Shown here: positions 7,843-15,314 of the stretch, piece after piece
Position numbering within the stretch: position 1 is the stretch's first letter
Layout of the letters: every line of letters begins with the position of its first letter
Origin: DSNY01 sp016861185
Lineage (GTDB): Bacteria > Pseudomonadota > Gammaproteobacteria > Burkholderiales > Burkholderiaceae_F
NCBI GenBank assembly: GCA_030263275.1
Contig: SZOR01000096.1
Coordinates: 1 to 15,984, forward strand
DNA: 15,984 bases
Direction: 5' to 3'
Made by a program: the position numbers and the translations under genes
The notes under the pieces: generated by a model
Database searches by the model: none
The model's input: the letters and a program-made list of their open reading frames with translations, nothing else
What the model was told of the DNA's origin: nothing

Positions 7843-8958
7843 CTACGGCTTCGCGGGCGCTGCGGCCGCGATGTCCTTGATGAACGCGATCAGCGCGTCC
7901 ACGTCCTGCTCGTTCAGGTCGGCGGGCGGCATGACTGGAGCGAAGCCCTGCACGACCTCGGCATTCGGCTGGGCGATCGAACGGCGCAGGTAAGCCTCGT
8001 CGGCTTTGACCTGCGCGCCGCCCACGAGTGTCCGCGTTCCGCCGAACAGACCCTTCCATGTCGGGCCGACGCCCGGCGAGCCGTCGAGACTGTGGCAGGC
8101 CAGGCAGCCGCGCGACTGCGCGATCGCGCGGCCGCGCGCCGCGCCGACGTCGCCTGCGGCGGCGCCCGCCTTGGCAAGCTGCGCGAACGTCGGCTGCGCA
8201 GCGAGCCACGCCTGGAAGCGTTCGGGCTCCTCGACGACGATATGGCCGCGCATGTTGAAGTGCGCGGTGCCGCAGAACTCGGCGCACATGATCTCGAAAC
8301 GGCCGGTCTGCGTCGGCGTGAACCAGAACTGCGAGACCAGCCCCGGCACCAGGTCCATCTTGACCCGGAACTGCGGCACGTAGAAGTTGTGCAGCACGTC
8401 GAGGGAGCGCTGCAGCACCTTGACCGGCTGGCCGACGGGAATGCGCACCTCGGGCCCGGCAATCAGCACGTCGTCCTGCCCATTCGGATCGTTGGGGTTC
8501 ATCCCGAACGGATTGCCGGCGCTGACGAAGCGCACATCGGTGACGCCGAGCTGGCCGTCCTTGCCCGGGAAGCGGTAGCGCCATTGCCATTGCTGGCCGA
8601 CGACTTCGAACACCAGCGCGTCCTTCGGCGCGGCGATCAGGTCCGCGTAGACCCACAACCCGGGCGCAAGCATCGCGACGATGCCGGCGGTCGTGATGCC
8701 GGTCAGCCACCACTCCAGTTTGCGGTTGTGGGGTTCGAACGCGGCGCGATGACCGGGGCGATGGCGGAAACGCACGACCGCGTACGCGATGAACAGGTTG
8801 ATGGCGACGAATACCACCCCCGTGATCACGAGCGTGATCAGCAGCGTGTCGTCCATCAGCTTCCAGTTCGAGGCCAGCGGCGTGAGCCACCACGGACTCA
8901 GGAACTGGAACAGCACTGCGACTACGGCGATCAGCACCAGCGCAATGGCCAGCGCCAT
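7843..8958 (-). CDS. ctaC: Cytochrome c oxidase subunit II with fused cytochrome c domain
   Basis: A 371-residue subunit II of caa3 layout, first gene of the operon. Three hydrophobic segments (1-20, 38-63, 85-108) are followed by the CuA domain: WQWRYRF (124-130), His190 in LHNFYVPQ, and CAEFCGTAHFNM (225-236), supplying Cys225, Glu227, Cys229, His233 and Met236. Segment 1-20 may be a signal peptide or an extra helix. A C-terminal cytochrome c domain follows, with heme site CLACH (285-289) and probable axial Met343 in PVMPP. Electrons would pass from periplasmic cytochrome c to heme c, then CuA, then subunit I. A stretch between the WQW motif and His190 (about 145-165, NPFGMNPNDPNGQDD) is longer than in textbook subunit II; I recall a similar one in rhizobial CoxM. 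The ATG at 8958 has a strong GGGGGAGG; open frame upstream to 9216 lacks signal character. Confidence 0.92.
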   Translation of the reverse strand: MALAIALVLIAVVAVLFQFLSPWWLTPLASNWKLMDDTLLITLVITGVVFVAINLFIAYAVVRFRHRPGHRAAFEPHNRKLEWWLTGITTAGIVAMLAPGLWVYADLIAAPKDALVFEVVGQQWQWRYRFPGKDGQLGVTDVRFVSAGNPFGMNPNDPNGQDDVLIAGPEVRIPVGQPVKVLQRSLDVLHNFYVPQFRVKMDLVPGLVSQFWFTPTQTGRFEIMCAEFCGTAHFNMRGHIVVEEPERFQAWLAAQPTFAQLAKAGAAAGDVGAARGRAIAQSRGCLACHSLDGSPGVGPTWKGLFGGTRTLVGGAQVKADEAYLRRSIAQPNAEVVQGFAPVMPPADLNEQDVDALIAFIKDIAAAAPAKP

Positions 8959-9016
8959 ATGACCTCCCCCACCAGCGGGCCGGTGTGTTGGGAACGTCCA
9001 GCGTGTCGGCGCGGGC

Positions 9017-9046
9017 ATCTTACTTCCGGCATGTCGGGAATTCCAA
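9017..9046 (-). promoter_or_regulatory. Candidate promoter of the cytochrome oxidase operon
   Basis: On the minus strand a -35-like TTGGAA (9046-9041) is followed after 18 bases by a -10-like TAAGAT (9022-9017), about 60 bases before the ctaC ATG. Each box matches consensus at four of six positions. It is the best sigma70-like pair I could find in the 272-bp gap shared with the divergent DUF2189 operon. I found no convincing pair for the plus strand. Confidence 0.35.
9026..9037. promoter_or_regulatory. Imperfect 12-bp palindrome inside the promoter spacer
   Basis: CCGGCATGTCGG pairs with itself at five of six positions (the fourth pair is G-T) and lies wholly between the proposed -35 and -10 boxes of the oxidase operon. 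TTCC and GGAA flank it at 9024-9027 and 9037-9040. The position would suit an operator. In GC-rich DNA, short palindromes are common by chance and no known regulator motif is matched. Confidence 0.2.
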
Positions 9047-9230
9047 GGTCGCGCGGTCTTTCCTCTACTCGCGTCGCGGTTACTCGTCCGTCTTGCTGCA
9101 CATGCGTAACCGACGCGCGGCGCGATCGCGCGATGCGCCGCGACGCGCGTGCGCGCGTATGCTGTTCCCGCACCGGCGGCGATGGTTTCGATCCGGTTGC
9201 GCCGGTCTGCATCCATCCGAAGGAGGTCCT

Positions 9231-10004
9231 ATGGAGCATGCAGTCGATCGTCACGCGATGGGCGACGCGCCGCCGAAAGTCCGCATCGTCGCTGCATCGC
9301 AGCCGTTTACGTGGCTGCGGCGCGGTTGGGCCGATCTGGTCCGCGCGCGCAACGCGAGCCTCGGCTTCGGTGCGCTGGTCGCGGCGTTCGGGGTCGGCCT
9401 GCTCGCGCTGGCCTGGGGCGCCACCTATCTCGTACCTGCGCTGATCGGCGGCTTTCTACTGGTGGCGCCGTTCGGCGCGATCGTCTTCTACGCGCTATCG
9501 CGCCAGATCGAACACGGCGAGCCGGTCGACGGCACGGCCGCGCTCTTCGCCTGGCAGCGCAACGCCGGGCAGATCGCGCTGTGGGGACTCGCGCTGACGC
9601 TGACGCTGATCCTGTGGGAACGGCTCGCGGCGATCGTCTTCGCGCTGTTCTACGGCGGCCAGGTCGCCGACCTGGCAACGCTCGTGCGCGACGTTCTGTT
9701 CTCGGGCCGCTACCTGGAGCTGCTGATCGCGTACTTCGGCGTCGGCGGGCTGCTCGCGCTCGCGGTGTTCGCGCTGGGCGTGGTCACCGCGCCGCTGCTG
9801 CTCGACCGCGACCTCGACGTGGTCACCGCGGCGGTCACGAGCCTGCGCTGCTGTCTGCGCAACCCCGGCGCCGCGCTGTTGTGGGCGTTTCTGATCGCCG
9901 CGCTGACCGCGCTCGGCTTCGCGACGCTGATGCTCGGGCTCGTCGTGATCTTCCCGTGGCTGGGTCACGCGAGCTGGCACGCGTACCGCGACCTGGTCGA
10001 GTAG
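9231..10004 (+). CDS. DUF2189 multi-pass membrane protein
   Basis: A 257-residue inner-membrane protein. A hydrophilic N-terminus (1-42) is followed by about six hydrophobic helices (43-63, 66-89, 114-141, 162-190, 213-232, 229-243). The segment GATYLVPALIGGFLLVAPF (63-81) fits the DUF2189 family, which is common near respiratory genes in proteobacteria and has no established function. The start is well defined by AAGGAGG at 9220-9226, four bases before the ATG; open frame further upstream to 8985 is low-complexity and unsupported. It is divergent from the cytochrome oxidase operon and 8 bp upstream of the amidohydrolase gene, so it heads a four-gene operon. Confidence 0.78.
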   Translation: MEHAVDRHAMGDAPPKVRIVAASQPFTWLRRGWADLVRARNASLGFGALVAAFGVGLLALAWGATYLVPALIGGFLLVAPFGAIVFYALSRQIEHGEPVDGTAALFAWQRNAGQIALWGLALTLTLILWERLAAIVFALFYGGQVADLATLVRDVLFSGRYLELLIAYFGVGGLLALAVFALGVVTAPLLLDRDLDVVTAAVTSLRCCLRNPGAALLWAFLIAALTALGFATLMLGLVVIFPWLGHASWHAYRDLVE

Positions 10005-10012
10005 CCGGGCCG

Positions 10013-10861
10013 ATGCCGGTGGTCGCGGCGCGGGATCCGCGCGCTCGCGCGTGCGGGCTGCTCGCGTGCGGCCTCGCGCTGCTCGCCGCGGCCGCGCCAC
10101 GCGCCGCGGAGTTGCCGATCTTCGACGCGCACGTGCACTACAGCCACGACGCGTGGGAACACGTGCCGCCGAGCGTCGCGATCGATCTGCTGCGCCGGGC
10201 GGGCGTGCGGCGGGCGCTCGTGTCCAGCTCCAACGACGAAGGCAACCGGAAGCTCATCGCGGCCGCGCCCGAGCTGATCCTGCCGTCGCTGCGGCCGTAT
10301 CGCACGCGCGGCGAACTATCGGCGTGGACGCGCGACGAATCGGTGGTCGGCTACGTCGAGGAACGGCTGCGCAAGTACCGTTACGTCGCGCTCGGCGAAT
10401 TTCACCTGTACGGCGCCGACGCGGATCTGCCGGTGCCGCGCCGGCTCGTCCAGCTCGCGCGCGCGCACGGGCTGGTGCTGCATGCGCATTCGGACATCGA
10501 CGCGGTCGAGCGGCTTTTCGCGCAGTGGCCCGAAGCGAAGATCCTGTGGGCGCACGCCGGTTTCGAGTCGCCCGAGCGCGTGCGCGCGCTGCTGCGCAGG
10601 CATCGCAACCTGTGGTGCGATCTGGCTTTCCGCAGCGAACACGGCGCCGGCGGTCGCGTCGATCCGGAATGGCGCGCGCTGTTCCTCGAGTTTCCCGACC
10701 GCTTCATGGTCGGCACCGACACCTTCACGCCGGAGCGCTGGCCTTTCATCGTCGAGCACGCGCGCTGGTCGCGCGCCTGGCTCGCGGATCTGCCCGCCGA
10801 AGTCGCCGAGCGCATCGCGTGGAAAAACGGCGAGGCGTTGTTCGGCGCGGCGCTTCGATGA
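10013..10861 (+). CDS. Exported amidohydrolase-superfamily (TIM-barrel) metal hydrolase
   Basis: A 282-residue protein. Residues 1-32 form a signal peptide with two Arg-containing segments before a Leu/Ala core, cleavage near PRAA-ELP. The mature part has the order of metal-site residues expected of amidohydrolase or TatD-like barrels: His40 and His42 in FDAHVHY, Glu129 in ALGEFHLYG, His157 and His159 in LHAHSD, His181 in WAHAGF and Asp236 in VGTDTF. This is a complete site, so it should be an active hydrolase of the PF04909 type; the substrate cannot be read from the sequence. Export to the periplasm is unusual enough to matter for its role. It follows DUF2189 by 8 bp, and its stop overlaps the next start (ATGA), implying coupled translation. 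No strong ribosome site is visible before the ATG at 10013. Confidence 0.75.
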   Translation: MPVVAARDPRARACGLLACGLALLAAAAPRAAELPIFDAHVHYSHDAWEHVPPSVAIDLLRRAGVRRALVSSSNDEGNRKLIAAAPELILPSLRPYRTRGELSAWTRDESVVGYVEERLRKYRYVALGEFHLYGADADLPVPRRLVQLARAHGLVLHAHSDIDAVERLFAQWPEAKILWAHAGFESPERVRALLRRHRNLWCDLAFRSEHGAGGRVDPEWRALFLEFPDRFMVGTDTFTPERWPFIVEHARWSRAWLADLPAEVAERIAWKNGEALFGAALR

Positions 10862-11259
10862 GCGTCCGGTCGGCGCTGGCCGGCCTCCTGTTCGCAGCGC
10901 CCGCGCTCGCCTGCGATCCGGGGTTGCCGGGAAACGATACGGCGCGGATCGAAGGCCAACGCTACGTCGTCGCGTGGCGCCCGCGTCCCGCGCCGATCCC
11001 GCTAGGCGAATTCTTCGCACTCGAGATCGCCGTCTGTGCGCGCGCCGGCGCGAGCCCGCCGGCCACGCTGCGCGTCGACGCGCAGATGCCCGAGCATCGG
11101 CACGGCATGAACTACCGGCCCAGCGTCGCGCGCGCGGGTGATGGCCGTTTTGTCGCCTCCGGTCTGCTGTTCCACATGCCCGGCCGCTGGGAGTTCAGCT
11201 TCGAGCTGCGCGCGGCCGAGCAGAGCGAAACGCTGCGGGCGAGCGTGCCGATTGACTGA
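10858..11259 (+). CDS. FixH/YtkA-like periplasmic protein
   Basis: A 133-residue protein. The signal peptide covers residues 1-18, with cleavage at ALA-C; Cys19 directly follows, so a lipoprotein is conceivable, but the -3 residue is Ala rather than Leu. The mature domain holds MPEHRHGM (77-84), then GRFVASGLLFHMPGRWEFSFEL (split by a turn, 96-117). This matches the Ig-like YtkA/FixH fold, in which a His/Met-rich MP-HGHGM motif may bind copper. Copper binding is an inference. It overlaps the amidohydrolase stop by 4 bp and ends 3 bp before the di-heme peroxidase gene, so the three are made together. The gene is short but complete. Confidence 0.6.
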   Translation: MSVRSALAGLLFAAPALACDPGLPGNDTARIEGQRYVVAWRPRPAPIPLGEFFALEIAVCARAGASPPATLRVDAQMPEHRHGMNYRPSVARAGDGRFVASGLLFHMPGRWEFSFELRAAEQSETLRASVPID

Positions 11260-11262
11260 CCG

Positions 11263-12447
11263 ATGCATCGTCGTGGCCGGGCCGCGTTTGTCGTCGTCGC
11301 GTCGCTGCTGTTGACGAGCGCGCGCGCCGAGGTCGTCTTCACGCCCGCGGAAGTGCAGCGCATCCTCGCGCACGGTCCGTGGCCGCCCGCGTTCGCGCGC
11401 GATCCGAGCAATCGCGTCTCGGGCAGCGCCGCCGCGATCGATCTCGGCCGGCGGCTGTTCGGCGACGCGCCGCTGTCGGCCAACGGCTACGTCGCGTGCG
11501 TGTCGTGCCATCAGACCGATCGCGCATGGACCGACGGCGTACCACGCGCGCGCGGCATGGGACCGCTCGACCGCAATTCCCCGAGCGTGGCCAACGCCTG
11601 GCTGAACCGCTGGTTCGGCTGGGGCGGCGCAGCCGACAGCCTGTGGATGGCAAGCCTGCGGCCGCTGCTCGATCCGAACGAGATCGGCACGACGCCGCAA
11701 CGCGTGGTCGAGCGCTTCAAGCTGAACGACGACCTCGCCTGCCGCTACCGGCGCACGTTCGGCCGCGCGCCCGATCACGCCGACGAAACGCTGCTGGTCA
11801 ACCTGGCCAAGGCGATCGCTGCGTTTCAGGAAACGCTGACGACCGGGCGCACCCCATTCGACGATTTTCGCGACGCGCTCGCGCGCGGCGACCGCCGCAC
11901 GATGGCCGCATACCCGGAGTCCGCGCAGCGCGGGCTCAAGCTCTTCGTCGGCCGCGGCCACTGCTTCTTCTGCCACTCGGGACCGGCATTCACGAACGGC
12001 GAATTCCACGACGTGGGCGTGCCGTACTTCGTCGCGCCGGGCAAGGCCGATGGCGGCCGCTACGCCGGGATCCAGGCGCTGCGGGCGAGTCGCTTCAACC
12101 TGCTCGGCCCATACAACGACGATGCCGCGCGCACGACCGCGACGAAGACGCGCCATGTCGAGCTTGCGGCGCGCCACTGGGGCGAGTTCAAGACGCCGGG
12201 GCTGCGCAACGTCGCAGTCACCGCGCCGTACATGCACAACGGCTCGCTCGCGACGTTGCGCGACGTCGTGCGGCATTACTCGGAGCTGAACGAGGAGCGG
12301 CTGCACGCCGACGGCGAGCGCATCCTGCGTCCCTTGAAGCTCGCGCCGTCCGAGATCGACGACCTGGTCGCCTTCCTCGAGTCTCTGACCGACCGCGAAG
12401 GCGCGCGGCGCATGCTGCCGCCGGTCGATGCCTCGCCCTGCCGCTGA
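11263..12447 (+). CDS. Di-heme cytochrome c peroxidase / MauG-family protein
   Basis: A 394-residue periplasmic protein. The signal peptide covers residues 1-22 (cleavage near ARA-EVV). It has two heme c sites, CVSCH (79-83) and CFFCH (234-238), each followed by family-typical sequence: HQTDRAWTDG after the first, and HSGPAFTNGEFHDVG after the second. FKTPGLRNVAVTAPYMHNGS (309-328) and TLRDVVRHY (331-339) are the conserved C-terminal part of bacterial CcpA/MauG proteins. The family reduces H2O2 using cytochrome c or, in MauG, oxidises residues of a partner protein. The remote axial ligand that separates the two classes cannot be assigned by eye. It is the last gene of the operon, starting 3 bp after the FixH-like stop, and its stop lies 2 bp from the convergent tube-adaptor stop. 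An unusual Cys sits two residues from the C-terminus. Confidence 0.85.
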   Translation: MHRRGRAAFVVVASLLLTSARAEVVFTPAEVQRILAHGPWPPAFARDPSNRVSGSAAAIDLGRRLFGDAPLSANGYVACVSCHQTDRAWTDGVPRARGMGPLDRNSPSVANAWLNRWFGWGGAADSLWMASLRPLLDPNEIGTTPQRVVERFKLNDDLACRYRRTFGRAPDHADETLLVNLAKAIAAFQETLTTGRTPFDDFRDALARGDRRTMAAYPESAQRGLKLFVGRGHCFFCHSGPAFTNGEFHDVGVPYFVAPGKADGGRYAGIQALRASRFNLLGPYNDDAARTTATKTRHVELAARHWGEFKTPGLRNVAVTAPYMHNGSLATLRDVVRHYSELNEERLHADGERILRPLKLAPSEIDDLVAFLESLTDREGARRMLPPVDASPCR

Positions 12448-12449
12448 GA

Positions 12450-13001
12450 TCAGCCGAAGACGCGCTCGAGCGCCGCGGCCGACAGCGCGAAGCCGCGTTC
12501 GGCGAGCGCGGCGCGGACCGCATCGCGCTGCCGCGCGAATTGCGCGAACGGTGCGACGAGCCCGCGCGCGGACTCGCGCACGTCCAGTTCGAGCGCCACG
12601 CGCGCATGCAGCGGGCGCAGCTCGGCGTCGAACAGCGCTTCGACGATGTCGAGCGCGACGATCGCCACCGGCAGCAACCGGCTCGCGCCCCACGCGAACA
12701 GCAGCGCTTCGCCGCGTGCCGCCGGCAGCGCGAGCGATTCGAGCGCCGCAAGCTGCGACAGCACGTCCAACGGGGCGTGCGCGCGGCCTGCGGCGAGCGC
12801 ATCGCTCGCATCGAGCACGAGGTCGAAGCCGATCCTGTGCCGCGGCGCGCGCAGCGCGGAATCGCCCGCGGGCGTGTCGATGCGCCGGTGCAGCCGCTCG
12901 GGGTTGAAGGGAAAGACGAACACGCGCGGCTCGCCGCGCGCCGGCACGCGGATCAGCGCGCCTTTGCGGAGCCCCTCCGATTGCTCCATGCGGACGACCA
13001 T
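12450..13001 (-). CDS. Contractile-injection-system tube adaptor (Afp7/Pvc7 N-terminal-like)
   Basis: A 183-residue protein downstream of the tail tube gene. The pattern fits the N-terminal domain of the contractile injection system tube protein family (Afp7/Pvc7, related to phage tube-initiator proteins): LIRVPARGEPRVFVFPFNPE (16-35, the family's FNP motif), RIGFDLVLDASD (56-67), a helix LSQLAALESLAL (81-92), then LLPVAIVALDIVEALFDAEL (109-128) and RPLHARVALELDV (129-141), resembling the usual 'G-P-RA' strand. Such proteins join the tail tube to the baseplate hub. The LysM domain usual after this part in Afp7 is absent. Start options are 13001 or 12989 and neither has a clear ribosome site; I took the longer. 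It begins 20 bp after the tail tube stop. Recognition is by pattern, not alignment. Confidence 0.5.
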   Translation of the reverse strand: MVVRMEQSEGLRKGALIRVPARGEPRVFVFPFNPERLHRRIDTPAGDSALRAPRHRIGFDLVLDASDALAAGRAHAPLDVLSQLAALESLALPAARGEALLFAWGASRLLPVAIVALDIVEALFDAELRPLHARVALELDVRESARGLVAPFAQFARQRDAVRAALAERGFALSAAALERVFG

Positions 13002-13021
13002 GAACTCGGCCGGCCCGGCGG

Positions 13022-13522
13022 TCAGGTTTCCGCCGGCTCCTTGACGTCGGGGTCGCGCTCCCAGCCTTCGTGCTCGAGCCTGATCGATTCGATCGCCACC
13101 GCCGCGCCGTTGGCATCGAGCTCGGGCAGCGCGACGTACTCGGACACCCACGCGCGATAGACGCGATAGGCGAGCACGACCGTGCCCTGCTCGTTGAGCA
13201 GTTCGATCACGAGATCCTTGCGGAAGTTCTTCAGCGACATCGCAGCGTCGCCCGCGCGGTTGAACGCGAGGTTGGCCCAGCGCTCGAACTCGGGGTCGTG
13301 CGTGACGCCGCGCTCGAGCGTGATCGGCTCGTACTCGGTACGGCCCGGCGACTTGCGCGAGTTGCTCGGCACGCCGCCTTCGCGGAACCTGATCACCTCG
13401 GTCGTGCGCTTCAGCGCGCTGACTTTCGACACGCCGGCGACGTAGCGGCCGTCCCACTTCACGCGGAACTTGAAGTTCTTGTACGGATCGAGACGGTGCG
13501 GGTTCACGGGAAATTGCGCCAT
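13022..13522 (-). CDS. Phage-like / CIS tail tube protein (T4 gp19 family)
   Basis: A 166-residue protein matching the 'conserved phage tail region protein' / T4 gp19-like family. Recognisable stretches are YKNFKFRVKWDGRYVAGVSK (14-33), SALKRTTEVIRFREGG (35-50), SRKSPGRTEYEPITLERGVT (55-74), DPEFERWANLAFN (76-88), SLKNFRKDLVIELLNEQG (96-113) and an acidic C-terminus after EHEGWERD. In phages and extracellular contractile injection systems these subunits stack as hexamers to form the inner tube that is driven through a target membrane. The length is normal and there is no signal peptide. The ATG at 13522 has GGAGG in GGAGGGCGCG just upstream. There is no sheath, baseplate, spike, tape-measure or ATPase gene in the window, so the gene is an orphan here apart from its putative adaptor partner. 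Confidence 0.85.
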   Translation of the reverse strand: MAQFPVNPHRLDPYKNFKFRVKWDGRYVAGVSKVSALKRTTEVIRFREGGVPSNSRKSPGRTEYEPITLERGVTHDPEFERWANLAFNRAGDAAMSLKNFRKDLVIELLNEQGTVVLAYRVYRAWVSEYVALPELDANGAAVAIESIRLEHEGWERDPDVKEPAET

Positions 13523-13706
13523 CGCGCCCTCCGGATTCTTCGCGGGCCGGACGCAGCATAGTCCGCCGGCGAATGCGATGCGCGATGCGGATTTCGATTC
13601 CTCGGCAATTCGGACGAGGGCCATTAATCCGTAAGGCTGGCTCGCGCGTGACTGCGCGCGTTCGCGGCGATCCGTACGATGACTGCTCAATACGCGAGCC
13701 GCACCG

Positions 13707-14195
13707 ATGTTCAGCAGCGCTGTCCGCACGCTCCTCCTTGTCGCCGCCGTTCCCGTCTCGCTCGCGCTCGGCGGCTGCGCGACGGTCACGGGCTCGCCCA
13801 CCCAATCGATCAGCATCCATACCGTCGACGCGAACGACCGTCCGATCGAAGGCATGAAGTGCCGCGTGATCAACGGCTCGGCCGAATACTTCGGCACCTC
13901 GCCGATGTACGACCTGCGGGTGCGGCGCTCCGCGAGCGATCTCGCCATCGAATGCCGGCGCGGCGCGCTGGTGGCGCGCGGCACGGCCGTGTCGCGCGGA
14001 TCGGGCGTCGACGCCGCCGTCAAGGCGGCCATGCCGGGCGGCACCGCGGCGTTGCTGGTCGACCACGTCAGCGGCTACCGCTACGCGTATCCGTCGGCGA
14101 TGCGGCTGCGCGTCGGCCAACACCTCGTTTTCGACGCCAGCGACGATGCCCTCGGCCGTCCCTCACGCGGCATTCAGGTCGACGCCGGGCGCTGA
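13707..14195 (+). CDS. Lipoprotein of unknown function, paralogue of the right-edge lipoprotein
   Basis: A 162-residue protein. The signal peptide starts MFSSAVRTLL and ends in the lipobox LGGC, Cys at residue 24. The mature domain is a compact, probably beta-rich unit with GSPTQSISIHTVDANDRPIE, the conserved pair MKCRV...IECRRG (two Cys that could form a disulfide), VARGTAVSRG and LVDHVSGYRYAYPSAMRLRVG. Nearly every one of these motifs recurs in the lipoprotein starting at 15315, so the two are paralogues. I do not recognise a named family. No Shine-Dalgarno sequence is seen, but the signal peptide supports this start. The gene's last 50 bases overlap the DUF2891 gene. It is divergent from the tail tube gene, with 184 bp between them. 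Confidence 0.72.
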   Translation: MFSSAVRTLLLVAAVPVSLALGGCATVTGSPTQSISIHTVDANDRPIEGMKCRVINGSAEYFGTSPMYDLRVRRSASDLAIECRRGALVARGTAVSRGSGVDAAVKAAMPGGTAALLVDHVSGYRYAYPSAMRLRVGQHLVFDASDDALGRPSRGIQVDAGR

Positions 14196-15228
14196 CGCGC
14201 CGGCGCTCGCGCCCGAGTCAGGCGAGCGCTTCGCGCGGGTCGCGCTGGCCAACCTCGCCACCGAGTACCCGCATCTGCTCCAGCACCTGTTCGCGAGCGA
14301 CGCCGACGCGCGCCCGCCGCGCGCGCTGCACCCGGTCTTCTGGGGCAGCTACGACTGGCATTCGAGCGTGCACATGCACTGGACGCTCGCGCGTTGCCTG
14401 CGTCTGGCGCGCGAGTTGCCGAGCGTGGCGCGCGCGGTCGCGCACTTCGACGCGCGCCTGCTGCCCGCGCACGTCGAGACCGAACTGGCGTATCTGCGCG
14501 GCACGGGCCGCGCGTCCTTCGAGCGGCCCTACGGCTGGGGCTGGCTGCTGAAGCTGCAGGCGGAACTCGAACTGCTCGCGCGCGAGCGCGAGTCCGCGCG
14601 GCGCTGGCGCGACGCGCTGGCGCCGCTCGCCGACGAGGTCGCGATGCGCCTGCTCGCGTTCCTGCCGCGGCTCGACTATCCGGTGCGCGCCGGCACGCAC
14701 GGCAACACCGCGTTCGCGTTGATCCTCGCGCTCGACTACGCGCGCGTGGCGCAGCACCGCGCGCTCGCGCGCTCGGTCGCCGAGCGCGCGCACACCTGGT
14801 TCGGCCGCGATCGCCGCTATCCCGCCGACTACGAACCGGGCGGCGACGACTTCCTGTCCGGCGGGCTGGTCGAGGCCGTGCTCGTGCGGCGCACCTCCGA
14901 CGATGGCCGCTTCGCGGACTGGTGGGATGCCTTTGCACCGGCGCCCGAAGCGCTCGCGCGCTGGCTCGCGCCGGTGCGCGTCGGCGATGCGCGCGATCCG
15001 AAGATCGTTCACCTGCACGGGCTGAATCTGTCACGCGCGTGGTGCTGGCGCGTGTTGCGGCGCAGCCTGCCCGCTGCGCTGCACGATCCGGTCGACCGCG
15101 CGATCGAGGCGCACCTGGCGGCATCCTCTGCGGCGGCCGTCGAAGGCGATTTCGTCGGCACGCACTGGCTGGCCTCTTTCGCGCTGTTGGCGCTGACTGA
15201 CGCGCCGAGCGGCGATCAGAACGGCTGA
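14146..15228 (+). CDS. DUF2891 family protein
   Basis: A 360-residue soluble, probably alpha-helical (alpha/alpha barrel-like) protein of the DUF2891 family. Conserved stretches are ATEYPHLLQHL (39-49), LHPVFWGSYDWHSSVHMHW (61-79), FERPYGWGWLLKLQAEL, THGNTAFALILALDYAR, RYPADYEPGGDDFLSGG, HLHGLNLSRAWCW and GTHWLASFALLAL. The many invariant His, Trp and Asp residues suggest an enzyme pocket, but the activity is not known. No signal peptide is visible. The only usable start codon is ATG 14146, which makes a 50-bp out-of-frame overlap with the upstream lipoprotein; the first 25 residues are low in conserved character, so a non-standard CTG start further in cannot be excluded. It is probably co-transcribed with that lipoprotein. 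Confidence 0.78.
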   Translation: MPSAVPHAAFRSTPGADAPALAPESGERFARVALANLATEYPHLLQHLFASDADARPPRALHPVFWGSYDWHSSVHMHWTLARCLRLARELPSVARAVAHFDARLLPAHVETELAYLRGTGRASFERPYGWGWLLKLQAELELLARERESARRWRDALAPLADEVAMRLLAFLPRLDYPVRAGTHGNTAFALILALDYARVAQHRALARSVAERAHTWFGRDRRYPADYEPGGDDFLSGGLVEAVLVRRTSDDGRFADWWDAFAPAPEALARWLAPVRVGDARDPKIVHLHGLNLSRAWCWRVLRRSLPAALHDPVDRAIEAHLAASSAAAVEGDFVGTHWLASFALLALTDAPSGDQNG

Positions 15229-15314
15229 GCCGCATACACCGTCCGCATGATCGAAGCCGCCTTCAGGCGGTCGGCGGTCGTGCCGATATGCCGGATACGC
15301 CCCCGCGCATCCGC

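Noticed and set aside
9157..9163. TATGCT on the plus strand as a -10 box for the DUF2189 operon
   Set aside because: The upstream sequence at the -35 distance is only alternating GC with no resemblance to a -35 box.
11002..13116. 704-codon minus-strand open frame opposite the FixH-like and peroxidase genes
   Set aside because: It covers plus-strand genes with intact heme sites and runs out of frame through the tube-adaptor gene; its composition is Arg/Ala-rich with no motif.
12450..13522. A prophage or phage remnant around the tail tube gene
   Set aside because: No integrase, capsid, terminase, lysis or attachment-site repeat is visible, and the composition matches the flanks.
13555..13560. 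TATGCT on the minus strand as a -10 box for the tail tube gene
   Set aside because: The spacing to the ATG is acceptable, but no -35-like element lies 16-18 bases upstream, so I did not annotate it.
15256..15271. Hairpin CCGCC-TTCA-GGCGG downstream of the DUF2891 gene, considered as a terminator
   Set aside because: The stem is only five or six base pairs and no T run follows on either strand.
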